DNA of 10,017 nucleotides from Pseudofrankia asymbiotica (GTDB lineage Bacteria; Actinomycetota; Actinomycetes; Frankiales; Frankiaceae): the NCBI RefSeq assembly GCF_001983105.1, contig NZ_MOMC01000022.1, positions 139,118-149,134 on the forward strand, in the 5' to 3' direction. The notes beneath the pieces are model-generated. The model did no database searches, was not told where the DNA came from, and saw only the letters and a program-made list of their open reading frames with translations. Of the stretch, positions 1-6,288 are shown piece after piece (position 1 is the first letter of the stretch; the number at the start of each line of letters is the position of its first letter). A program made the position numbers and the translations under genes.

Positions 1-692
1 CGCCACAGGAAGTCCGACAACGCGCCGAAGGCGGCGTACGAGGCCAGCGTCGCGTCCAGCTCGGGATGCGCGCTGCCCAGCGCGGCGAACGGCGGGCGCA
101 GCAGTACCGACATCGCCCCGGCGCCCGGGTGCAGGCCGGGGGTCGCGTTCCTGGTGCTGCTCCCGTTCCACATCACTGCCAGCGTCGACGCGGCCACCTC
201 GCCCCTGGCCTGCCCGAGCACCGCCTCCACCCAGCGGCGCACCTGGCCCGCGGGAGTCGGCTCCTTGCTCATCTGATGGGCGGCGTAGCTGGCCAGTCGC
301 TCGCTTCCGTCCTCGATCAGCGCGGTGACCAGAGCGTCCTTGGACGGGAAATGGCGGTAGAACGCGTCGTTGGACAGCCCCGCCGCGGCGACGATGTCGG
401 CGACCCGGGGCCGTGATGAGATGCCGTTGCGGCGGATCACCTCGAGGCCGGCGTCGAGCAGCCGGCGCACCTCGTTGGTATAACCGGCGGTGCGCGCTGC
501 GAGTGTGCGCGCCGCCGTGCGCGCGGCGACGTCGCCGGTCGGCTGGGGCTGGGTGTCCGGCGCCGTCGAGGGCGTGCCGGCCGGTACGGCCGCCTGCGTG
601 CCGCCGGGTACGGCCGCCTGCGTGCCGCCAGGTGCGTCGGGAGGCGGGTTGCCCGGCGTCGCCGCCAGGACGCGATCTGCGTTCTGCGTCAT
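1..692 (-). CDS. TetR-family transcriptional regulator (C-terminus beyond left edge)
   Basis: About 230 residues are visible; the stop codon lies outside the window. A TetR-type helix-turn-helix spans roughly residues 72-130: RVADIVAAAGLSNDAFYRHF followed by PSKDALVTALIEDG is the classic recognition-helix pattern of this DNA-binding family. The rest is a helical ligand-binding/dimerisation domain, partly seen. The ATG at 692 is the only plausible start in frame, and no clear Shine-Dalgarno precedes it. It gives an unusual ~65-residue Pro/Ala/Thr-rich N-terminal extension before the HTH, containing a tandem 8-residue repeat (GGTQAAVP twice). The gene is divergent from the MFS exporter with palindromes between them, the usual arrangement for a local repressor of an efflux gene. 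Family assignment is firm. Repression of the neighbour is inferred, and the ligand is unknown. Confidence 0.9.
   Translation of the reverse strand, partial: MTQNADRVLAATPGNPPPDAPGGTQAAVPGGTQAAVPAGTPSTAPDTQPQPTGDVAARTAARTLAARTAGYTNEVRRLLDAGLEVIRRNGISSRPRVADIVAAAGLSNDAFYRHFPSKDALVTALIEDGSERLASYAAHQMSKEPTPAGQVRRWVEAVLGQARGEVAASTLAVMWNGSSTRNATPGLHPGAGAMSVLLRPPFAALGSAHPELDATLASYAAFGALSDFLW
583..630. repeat. 24-bp tandem duplication inside the TetR N-terminal extension
   Basis: Two adjacent 24-bp units (583-606 and 607-630), each beginning GGTACGGCCGCC, differ only in the last base. They keep the reading frame and encode an 8-residue repeat in the low-complexity N-terminus of the regulator. A degenerate third unit may begin at 631. 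Confidence 0.85.
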
Positions 693-707
693 CAGAATCG
701 AATTCTG
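693..707. promoter_or_regulatory. Inverted repeat directly upstream of the TetR start (candidate operator)
   Basis: CAGAAT and ATTCTG form perfect 6-bp arms around a 3-bp spacer (CGA), ending immediately next to the regulator's start codon at 692. Position and size suit autoregulation by the TetR protein or a leaderless transcript start. The half-site ATTCTG also occurs inside the larger palindrome at 783-801. Regulatory function is inferred. Confidence 0.4.
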
Positions 708-782
708 GCACGTCGGGTGGGCGAAGTCACCTCATGTCCAGGACGGCGGCGCTTGGGATTCCCTGATGTGCGTGATACACAT

Positions 783-801
783 GATATGCATTCTGCATAT
801 C
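783..801. promoter_or_regulatory. 19-bp perfect palindrome upstream of the MFS gene (candidate TetR operator)
   Basis: GATATGCA and TGCATATC are perfect 8-bp arms separated by TTC. The site lies 29 bp upstream of the exporter start and is AT-rich against a GC-rich background. TetR-type dimers typically bind palindromes of this length. Next to it are a looser inverted repeat (ATGTG 766-770 with CACAT 778-782) and an 11-bp palindrome GATGCAGCATC (805-815). I infer that this is the operator controlling the exporter. The promoter hexamers themselves cannot be placed with confidence. Confidence 0.6.
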
Positions 802-818
802 TGGGATGCAGCATCAGC

Positions 819-824
819 GGGGAG
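819..824 (+). promoter_or_regulatory. Ribosome binding site deciding the MFS start
   Basis: GGGGAG sits 5 nt before the ATG at 830. The alternative in-frame ATG at 806 has no such site and overlaps the palindrome at 805-815, so 830 is preferred. Confidence 0.75.
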
Positions 825-829
825 AACTC

Positions 830-2431
830 ATGAGCGCCAGCAAGGCCATCGCCGCCCCTGCCCCGGCCAGCGTCGCGGGCCGGCCGGCACGGGCGAACAC
901 CCTCATCGCGGTCCTCGCGGCCGCGGGCACCGCGATGTCGCTGATGCAGACACTGATGGTGCCGCTGATCCCGAAGCTGCCCACACTGCTGCACACCTCG
1001 TCCTCCAACGCCTTCTGGGCGATCACCGCCACCCTGCTCGTCGGGGCGATCGCCAACCCGCTGTTCGGCCGTCTCGGCGACCTGTTCGGCAAGCGGCGGC
1101 TGCTGCTGGTCGCCCTCGGCACCCAGACGGTCGGCGCGCTGATCTGCGCGCTGAGCTCGTCCATCCTGCCGATGGTGGTCGGCCGCGGGCTGCAGGGCGT
1201 CGGCTTCGCCACCATCCCGCTCGGCGTGAGCATCCTGCGCGACCTGCTGCCGCCCAAGCGGATGGTCTCCGCGATGGCGGTCATGAGCTCCTCGCTCGGC
1301 GTCGGCGGCGCGCTCGGCCTGCCGATCGGCGCCGTGGTCGCGCAGAACGCCGACTGGCACGTGCTGTTCTGGGGCTCCGCCGGGATCGGCCTGCTGCTGG
1401 GCGTCCTGGTCGCCGTCCTGGTCCCCGAGTCGCCGGTGCGCGGTGTCGGCGGGTTCGACGTGCCGGGCACGGTCCTGCTGTCGATCGGTCTGGTCGGCGT
1501 GCTGCTCGCCGTGTCCAAGGGCGGCGACTGGGGCTGGGGGAGCCCCGCGACGCTGGGCCTGCTCGCCGGTGGCGTCGTCGTCCTGCTCGCCTGGGGCGCG
1601 TTCGAGCTGCGCGTCGACAGCCCGCTGATCGACCTGCGCACGATGGGCCGCCGTCCGGTGTTGCTCACCAACATCGCCTCCGTGGCGCTGGGCTTCGGGA
1701 TGTACGCGCAGTCGCTGATCGCCCCGCAGCTGATGCAGCTGCCGAAGGCCACGGGCTACGGCCTCGGGCAGTCGCTGCTCGGCACCGGCCTGTGGATGGC
1801 GCCGGCGGGGCTCGCGATGATGATCGTCTCGCCGTTCGCCGGCCGGTTGATCGCCGTGCGCGGCCCGCGGGTCGCGCTGGCCGGCGGCGCGGTCGTCGTG
1901 GCCGGCGGATATGTCCTGGCGCTCCCGCTGATGGGCAGCCCCGGCGGCGTGCTCGCGTTCTGCGCCGTGATCAGCGCCGGTGTCGGCCTCGCGTACGCGG
2001 CGATGCCCACCCTGATCATGCGGTCGGTGCCGGCCGAGGAGGGCGCGGCCGCGAACGGCCTGAACACGCTGATGCGCTCGATCGGCACGTCGGTCGCCAG
2101 CGCGGTGCTGGGCACGTTGATGTCGAGCATGACGACCACAATCGGCTCGACGGTGGTCCCATCGGAGAACGGCCTACGGATCGGCCTGCTGGTCGGCGGC
2201 GGCGCGGCGCTGGCGAGCTGCCTCATCGCCCTCGCCCTCCCGCGCCGGACCGCGGACGCCGCCCCAGCCCCGGCTGTCCCCGCCGTCCCCACCCCGGCTG
2301 TCCCCGCCGTCCCCGCCAGGCCGGCGGTGGCCACGCCCGCGGCGGCCATGCCCGCCCCTCGGGGCCCGTTCGAGCCGGCGGCGGAGCGGAGGGTCGCCGA
2401 GCGCGTCGCGACCGTCCCCGCCACCGACTAG
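830..2431 (+). CDS. MFS multidrug exporter, 14-TM DHA2 (EmrB/QacA-like) type
   Basis: This 533-residue protein has about 14 hydrophobic segments, which matches the DHA2 drug:H+ antiporter family of the inner membrane. Family signatures are visible. A motif-A-like loop GRLGDLFGKRR follows TM2. GRGLQGVG in TM4 has the motif-B arginine and glutamine. GGALGLPIG in TM5 resembles the antiporter motif C. The last ~60 residues are a hydrophilic Ala/Pro/Val tail with an 8-residue tandem repeat (PAVPAVPT/PAVPAVPA), unusual for this family and presumably cytoplasmic. The start at 830 is chosen from the GGGGAG site. Its divergent position to a TetR gene with a palindrome between them suggests substrate-induced efflux. 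The substrate cannot be predicted; export of a toxic acyl or aromatic compound used by the neighbouring catabolic genes is only a guess. Confidence 0.92.
   Translation: MSASKAIAAPAPASVAGRPARANTLIAVLAAAGTAMSLMQTLMVPLIPKLPTLLHTSSSNAFWAITATLLVGAIANPLFGRLGDLFGKRRLLLVALGTQTVGALICALSSSILPMVVGRGLQGVGFATIPLGVSILRDLLPPKRMVSAMAVMSSSLGVGGALGLPIGAVVAQNADWHVLFWGSAGIGLLLGVLVAVLVPESPVRGVGGFDVPGTVLLSIGLVGVLLAVSKGGDWGWGSPATLGLLAGGVVVLLAWGAFELRVDSPLIDLRTMGRRPVLLTNIASVALGFGMYAQSLIAPQLMQLPKATGYGLGQSLLGTGLWMAPAGLAMMIVSPFAGRLIAVRGPRVALAGGAVVVAGGYVLALPLMGSPGGVLAFCAVISAGVGLAYAAMPTLIMRSVPAEEGAAANGLNTLMRSIGTSVASAVLGTLMSSMTTTIGSTVVPSENGLRIGLLVGGGAALASCLIALALPRRTADAAPAPAVPAVPTPAVPAVPARPAVATPAAAMPAPRGPFEPAAERRVAERVATVPATD
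2268..2315. repeat. 24-bp tandem duplication in the MFS C-terminal tail
   Basis: Two adjacent 24-bp units (2268-2291 and 2292-2315), beginning CCCCGGCTGTCCCC, match at 23 of 24 bases. They encode PAVPAVP(T/A) in frame. It has the same period as the duplications at 583-630 and 4139-4186. Confidence 0.85.
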
Positions 2432-2507
2432 TGATCAGGGCCGGCCTGGCCCGGCCACGTGCGCCCAGGAAGGTCACCGGCGGTTGGTACCGCGGGAGAC
2501 CGTCAGT

Positions 2508-2555
2508 GATCTGGTGGGATTTTCGGAGCTCTGGCGCCGAGGATCCCACCAGATC
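2508..2555. repeat. Intergenic palindromic repeat, copy 1
   Basis: GATCTGGTGGGAT (2508-2520) and its exact inverse ATCCCACCAGATC (2543-2555) flank a 22-bp centre. The right part, 2528-2555, is identical over 28 bp to 2702-2729. A degraded direct copy of the core (ACTCTGGCGCCGACGGACCC) lies at 2577-2598. The arrangement resembles REP/BIME-type or non-autonomous mobile intergenic elements, but the class is not established. Confidence 0.7.
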
Positions 2556-2701
2556 GTGGCCCGATGAAACTCCGAGACTCTGGCGCCGACGGACCCACGG
2601 CCACACTCATCCGTCCATGGGTTCTGGGGCCCAGGAGACCGGGATCCACCCCACAAGCCATGGCCAGATCCGATGAGGGGCTTGGGTAAATTCGGTTCCT
2701 C

Positions 2702-2762
2702 GCTCTGGCGCCGAGGATCCCACCAGATCATGAGCCAGACCATGATCTGGTGGGATCCTCGG
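2702..2762. repeat. Intergenic palindromic repeat, copy 2, with perfect 22-bp arms
   Basis: The segment 2711-2732 is the exact reverse complement of 2741-2762, with an 8-nt loop (AGCCAGAC). The arms carry the motif GATCTGGTGGGATCC. The left part, 2702-2729, is a 28-bp perfect direct repeat of 2528-2555. Transcribed RNA from either strand would form a very stable hairpin. Confidence 0.8.
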
Positions 2763-2763
2763 T

Positions 2764-2786
2764 CCCCGCGATCGACGATCGCGGGG
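2764..2786. terminator. Terminator-like GC hairpin between convergent genes
   Basis: CCCCGCGATC and GATCGCGGGG form a perfect 10-bp stem around GAC. It begins 1 bp after the 22-bp inverted repeat and ends about 70 bp beyond the stop of the minus-strand dehydrogenase operon. There is no clear U-tract, which is common in high-GC actinobacteria. It could end transcription from either side, and function is inferred. Confidence 0.45.
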
Positions 2787-2854
2787 CTTCTCCTTGGGAC
2801 AGCCCGTTTGGACAGCCCGCGCCTCGGCTGGGGGCGAACGTCGGCGGCCTGGTC

Positions 2855-4198
2855 CTAGCTGTTGCGGGCACCACGGGGGACGTCGCGGAACGCCAGCCCC
2901 CGGTCGAGCGCCGCCTCGCGGGGCATGCCGAGAACCCGCTCGCTGATGACGTTGCGGGCCATCTCGGTGGTGCCGCCGCCGATCGTCGCGGTCTGGCGCA
3001 TCAGGAAGTCCTGGCCGACGTCGAACACGGCGCCGTCACCCTCCACCCAGGCCGCGCCCCGGTCGCCGACGATGTCGAACGCGTTGGTCATGTGCTGGGT
3101 CGCGGTGATGCCGGCGAACAGCCGCGCGATCGCCGCCGACTGGTCCGACAGCCTGCCGGTCGTCATGCCGGCGGCGAGCCGCGGCTGCAGCGCGCTCCCG
3201 ACCAGGTCCAGCACCCGGCTCTCGCCGATCAGGTCCCGCACCACCGGGTCCTCGAGCCGGCCGGCGTCGCGGGCGATGTCGAGCAGCCAGTCGGGCCCGA
3301 TCCGGTGGTGCGCGCTGGTACCGGGGCTGGTGACGTACGGCGAGTTGCTGGCCATCCGCTCGTGGAACATCCAGCGGGTGCCGACCGTCCAGCCGTCGTC
3401 GACGGCGCCGATCCGATCGGAGTCGGGGACCCGGACGTCGGTCATGAACTCCTGGCAGAACTCCTTGAGGCCGTTGAGCATCTCGATGCGCTGCACGTCG
3501 ACGCCGTGGGCGGTGAGCGGCAGGATGAAGACGGTGAGGCCGCGGTGCTTGGGGACGTCCCAGTTCGTCCGGGCCAGGCACAGGGCCCAGTCGGACCACC
3601 AGGCGCCGGTCGTCCAGATCTTCGAGCCGTTGAGCAGCCAGTCGTCGCCGTCGCGGACCGCCGAGGTGAGCGCGGCGGCCACGTCCGAGCCGCTGGACGG
3701 CTCGGACAGGAACTGCATCCAGATCTCCTCGCCCTTCAGCATGGCGGGGATGTGGGCGAGCTTCTGCTCCTCGGTGCCGAACTCCAACAGCACCGCCGCG
3801 CACGGCGTCAGCGTCGGCACCTGGATGCGCTGCGGGTACTCGTAGCCCTCGATCTCCTCGTTGAACGCCAGCTGGTGGGCGCGGGTGAGGCCCAGGCCGC
3901 CGTACTCGGGCGGGAAGCAGATGCCGGCGAGGCCGTTGTCGAAGAGCATCCGCTGCACCTTCCGCTCCCGGGCGGCGGCGGCCAGCTCCTCCTCGTCGGT
4001 CCGCGTCACCCGCAGGATGCCGACCTCCTCGTGCACCTCCAGCGGCCGCAGGTTGGCGCGGATCCAGACGCGCGCCCTGGCCCGGAAGTCCTCGACGCTC
4101 TCGCCCGCGGCGGCGCCTGTACGTGTGGCGTCGGCTGTACTGATGGCCGAGCCTGCGGCGTCACTGATGGCCGAGCCTGCGGCGTCGGACGTGCTCAC
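2855..4198 (-). CDS. Acyl-CoA dehydrogenase, FadE-type, probable catalytic/FAD subunit of a pair
   Basis: This 447-residue flavoprotein-family enzyme would introduce an alpha,beta double bond into an acyl-CoA. The FAD/substrate signature FLSEPSSGSD is intact at residues 163-172, and the C-terminal ACAD motif GGGTTEMARNVISERVLG is at 407-424. The YEGT glutamate of medium-chain enzymes is replaced by glycine. Glu280 in WMFHER lies in the helix where isovaleryl-CoA dehydrogenase-type enzymes place their catalytic base, so it is the likely base (family inference). The start is GTG at 4198, with AAGGAG 5 nt upstream. This overlaps the stop of the preceding dehydrogenase gene by 4 bp (GTGA), so translation is probably coupled. 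The first ~33 residues are a low-complexity extension with a duplicated SDAAGSAI unit. Substrate unknown; steroid, terpenoid or fatty acyl chains are all possible. Confidence 0.92.
   Translation of the reverse strand: MSTSDAAGSAISDAAGSAISTADATRTGAAAGESVEDFRARARVWIRANLRPLEVHEEVGILRVTRTDEEELAAAARERKVQRMLFDNGLAGICFPPEYGGLGLTRAHQLAFNEEIEGYEYPQRIQVPTLTPCAAVLLEFGTEEQKLAHIPAMLKGEEIWMQFLSEPSSGSDVAAALTSAVRDGDDWLLNGSKIWTTGAWWSDWALCLARTNWDVPKHRGLTVFILPLTAHGVDVQRIEMLNGLKEFCQEFMTDVRVPDSDRIGAVDDGWTVGTRWMFHERMASNSPYVTSPGTSAHHRIGPDWLLDIARDAGRLEDPVVRDLIGESRVLDLVGSALQPRLAAGMTTGRLSDQSAAIARLFAGITATQHMTNAFDIVGDRGAAWVEGDGAVFDVGQDFLMRQTATIGGGTTEMARNVISERVLGMPREAALDRGLAFRDVPRGARNS
4139..4186. repeat. 24-bp perfect tandem duplication in a dehydrogenase N-terminus
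   Basis: Positions 4139-4162 and 4163-4186 are identical (unit beginning ACTGATGGCCGAGCC). On the coding (minus) strand they encode the repeated octapeptide SDAAGSAI just after the GTG start. Confidence 0.9.
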
Positions 4199-5340
4199 GC
4201 GAGCTCCTTGAGGTTCTCGAAGATGCCGGTGACGCGGGCCCGGTGGCTCGCCGGGTTGCCGTGCAGCGCGCGGTTCAGCGTGACCCGGCGCAGGTAGAAG
4301 TGCAGGTCGTGCTCGAAGGTCATGCCGATGCCGCCGTGGATCTGGACGCAGTCCTGGACCAGCTCGGCGCCGTAGTCGCCGATGTAGGCCTTCGCGGCGC
4401 TGACCAGCTCGGCCGCCTCGGGCGCGCCGGCGTCGACCGCGGCCGTCGCCCGGTCGGTGATCGCGTGCGACGCCTCCAGCCACATCTTCATGTCGGCGAA
4501 CCGGTGCTTGAGCTCCTGGTAGGACGCGAGCGGCCGGCCGAACGAGTATCGCTCGAACGCCCACTTCACGGTCAGGTCGAACGCGGTCTGCATCGCGCCG
4601 ACGCTCTCCGCGCAGCTCAGCGCCAGCGCGGCCTGGAACTGGCGCTCCACCTGCTCGCCGACCTCGCCGAACTCGCCGACGACGGCCGCGGCGGGCAGCC
4701 GGACCCCCTCGAACTGGACGACCCCGAACCGGCGGGTGAGATCGGCGGAGCGCATCGGGGTGACGGTCATCCCGGCGGCGTCGGCCGGTACCAGCACCTG
4801 GGCGAAGCCGGCGGTGCCGGCGACCCGCGCGGTGACGAGGATGTGCGCGGCCCGCGCCGCGGACTCGACCGGGCGGGCGGTGCCGTCGAGGACGACGCCG
4901 CCGCCGTCGGCGCGGACCTGGACCGTCACGCCCGCCGGCTCCCCGGGCACCCCGGGCTCGCCGAGCGCGCAGGTGGCCAGCGACATGCCGGACAGGACGG
5001 CGTCCAGCGTCTCCGCGTGCGCGTCGCCGCCCCAGGCCGACAGCGCCAGCGCGACGACGTTGGCCGCGGCGAGCGGCCCGGGGGCGGCCCGGGCGCCGAA
5101 CTCGTGGGCGAGGATCGACAGGTCGACGAGCGGGGAGCCGCTGATCGAGCCGCCGCCGTGCTCCTCGCGCGTGAGCAGCGAGGTCCAGCCGAGCTCCGCG
5201 CCGGCGCTCCAGTAGCCGGACGGGAAGCCGGCCGGGTCGTCGCGCAGGCGGCGGATCACGTCCGGAGGCACCCGGTCCGCGAGGAACCGCGCGGTCGCCT
5301 CCCGGAAGACCTCCTGATCAGGGGTCAGCTCCAACAACAT
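4195..5340 (-). CDS. Acyl-CoA dehydrogenase family protein, probable partner (non-canonical) subunit
   Basis: This 381-residue acyl-CoA dehydrogenase homologue starts at the ATG at 5340, with GAGGT 9 nt upstream; an upstream in-frame start at 5412 would add a non-homologous leader. The N-terminal helical domain (LTPDQEVFREATARFLADRV) and C-terminal domain (FGRPLASYQELKHRFADM at 267-284, QIHGGIGMTFEHDLHFYLRR at 333-352) are typical. The middle FAD signature is degenerate: CALGEPGVPGEP replaces the usual SEPxxGSD. This is the pattern of the companion subunit in actinobacterial alpha2-beta2 FadE enzymes of sterol side-chain oxidation, in which only one subunit carries the full motif set. The gene precedes and overlaps the other dehydrogenase by 4 bp, supporting a complex. 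It may instead be an independent enzyme of unknown substrate. Confidence 0.9.
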   Translation of the reverse strand: MLLELTPDQEVFREATARFLADRVPPDVIRRLRDDPAGFPSGYWSAGAELGWTSLLTREEHGGGSISGSPLVDLSILAHEFGARAAPGPLAAANVVALALSAWGGDAHAETLDAVLSGMSLATCALGEPGVPGEPAGVTVQVRADGGGVVLDGTARPVESAARAAHILVTARVAGTAGFAQVLVPADAAGMTVTPMRSADLTRRFGVVQFEGVRLPAAAVVGEFGEVGEQVERQFQAALALSCAESVGAMQTAFDLTVKWAFERYSFGRPLASYQELKHRFADMKMWLEASHAITDRATAAVDAGAPEAAELVSAAKAYIGDYGAELVQDCVQIHGGIGMTFEHDLHFYLRRVTLNRALHGNPASHRARVTGIFENLKELA

Positions 5341-5419
5341 GTTTCGTCTACCTCGATCCGCTCGTCCGGCCACGACGGTCCTGAGCAGGATCGCCGCTGG
5401 CCTCCATCCCACATTCGCG

Positions 5420-5442
5420 GTTTGTCGACTTCGACGTCAAAC
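5420..5442. promoter_or_regulatory. Imperfect palindrome between divergent dehydrogenase operons
   Basis: In the 149-bp gap between the divergent genes, a GTTTG half-site (5420-5424) faces CAAAC (5438-5442). The arms agree at 8 of 10 positions. It is a candidate operator shared by the two transcription units. No regulator gene adjoins it. Confidence 0.3.
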
Positions 5443-5489
5443 TTCGGCCAACGGGTGCGCCCCGCGCGTTCGTGAGATACAACACGGCC

Positions 5490-6236
5490 ATGGCGGGACG
5501 GTTCACGGAGAAGGTGGCGCTCGTCACCGGCGCCGGGTCGGGCATGGGCCGCGCGATCACCATCCGGCTCGCCGCCGAGGGCGCCTCGGTGTTGGCGGTC
5601 GACATCGACGAGGCCAGTCTGGCCGAGACGAAGGCGCTGGTCAGCGGGACCGTCTCGGTTCGGACCGTCGACGTCGCGGACCCGCCGGCGTGCGCGGAGG
5701 CCGTCGCGGCGGCTGTCTCCGAGTTCGGGCGCCTCGACGTGCTGGGCAACGTCGCCGGGATCTACCTGCCCGCGCACACGACCGAGACGTCGATCGAGCT
5801 GTACCGGCGGACGCTGGCGGTGAACCTCGACGGGCCGTTCTTCCTGTCCCAGGCGGCCATCCCACACCTGCTGGCCGCCGGTGGCACGATCATCAACATC
5901 GCGTCCAACTCGGGGATCCAGGGCGTTCCATACTCGGCGGCGTACGCGGCGAGCAAGGGCGGCCTCATCCAGCTGACCAGGTCACTCGCGGTCGAGTTCA
6001 TCAAGACGCCGCTGCGGGTGAACGCGATCGCGCCGGCCGGCACCCTGACCAACATCGCCAGGACCGTGAAGTTCCCCGAGGACCAGGACCCGGACCTGCG
6101 CCGCCGGATGGCCGGCTATCGCGGCATCGCCATGCCCGAGGAGATCGCGGCGCTGTTCGCCTTCCTCGCGTCGGGCGAGGCGAGGTCGATCACCGGCGCT
6201 GTCTACGCCGTCGACAACGGCCTGACCGTCAGCTGA
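5490..6236 (+). CDS. Short-chain dehydrogenase/reductase (SDR), classical type
   Basis: This 248-residue Rossmann-fold NAD(P)-dependent oxidoreductase carries the glycine-rich cofactor motif TGAGSGMG at 13-20. Asp38 at the end of beta-2 suggests NAD(H) preference. N112, S139, Y152 and K156 (YAASK) form the classical catalytic tetrad. The usual NNAG motif reads NVAG at 87-90, a mild deviation. The C-terminal ITGAVYAVDNGL is typical. The start at 5490 matches the usual N-terminus. A GTG at 5472 would add six residues; neither start has a good ribosome site, so the start is uncertain. The gene is divergent from the dehydrogenase pair and followed after 52 bp by a SnoaL-like gene. It likely oxidises a hydroxyl of a pathway intermediate (for example a hydroxyacyl-CoA or cyclic alcohol), but the substrate is unknown. 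Confidence 0.9.
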   Translation: MAGRFTEKVALVTGAGSGMGRAITIRLAAEGASVLAVDIDEASLAETKALVSGTVSVRTVDVADPPACAEAVAAAVSEFGRLDVLGNVAGIYLPAHTTETSIELYRRTLAVNLDGPFFLSQAAIPHLLAAGGTIINIASNSGIQGVPYSAAYAASKGGLIQLTRSLAVEFIKTPLRVNAIAPAGTLTNIARTVKFPEDQDPDLRRRMAGYRGIAMPEEIAALFAFLASGEARSITGAVYAVDNGLTVS

Positions 6237-6288
6237 CCGATGGCTGGGAGGCCGGCGGCCGGTCTCGTGAAACCCGATAGGAGCATCG

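Larger units (their letters stand above)
2432..2854. other. Gene-free, repeat-rich intergenic region between convergent genes
   Basis: These 423 bp separate the MFS stop from the stop of the oppositely oriented acyl-CoA dehydrogenase. I see no credible gene. The short reading frames here are made of the repeat and lack ribosome sites. The content is several direct and inverted copies of an element with the core CTCTGGCGCCGAGGATCC, then a terminator-like hairpin, then a 10-bp direct repeat GGACAGCCCG (2797-2806 and 2810-2819). Confidence 0.8.

Noticed and set aside
806..829. Alternative MFS start at the ATG at 806
   Set aside because: There is no ribosome site, and it lies in a palindrome. 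The ATG at 830 has GGGGAG at the ideal distance.
490..2676. A 728-codon plus-strand open frame through the TetR start and the MFS gene
   Set aside because: Its product is Arg/Ala/Gly-rich with no recognisable domain. It is a shadow of the MFS gene, whose frame has clear membrane segments and family motifs.
2474..2743. An 89-codon minus-strand frame encoding repeated IWWDPRRQS peptides
   Set aside because: The peptide repeat is simply the translated intergenic DNA repeat. There is no ribosome site or known domain.
2508..2762. Possible CRISPR array
   Set aside because: There are only two good copies plus a decayed one, the repeats are palindromic with irregular spacing, and no cas genes are nearby.
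4199..4564. A 122-codon upstream extension of the dehydrogenase frame ending at 2855
   Set aside because: It is an out-of-frame reading of the upstream dehydrogenase gene. The GTG at 4198 with AAGGAG 5 nt upstream is the natural start.
2750..5475. Long plus-strand frames opposite the two acyl-CoA dehydrogenases
   Set aside because: They are antisense frames kept open by GC-rich codon bias. The minus-strand frames contain all the ACAD motifs.
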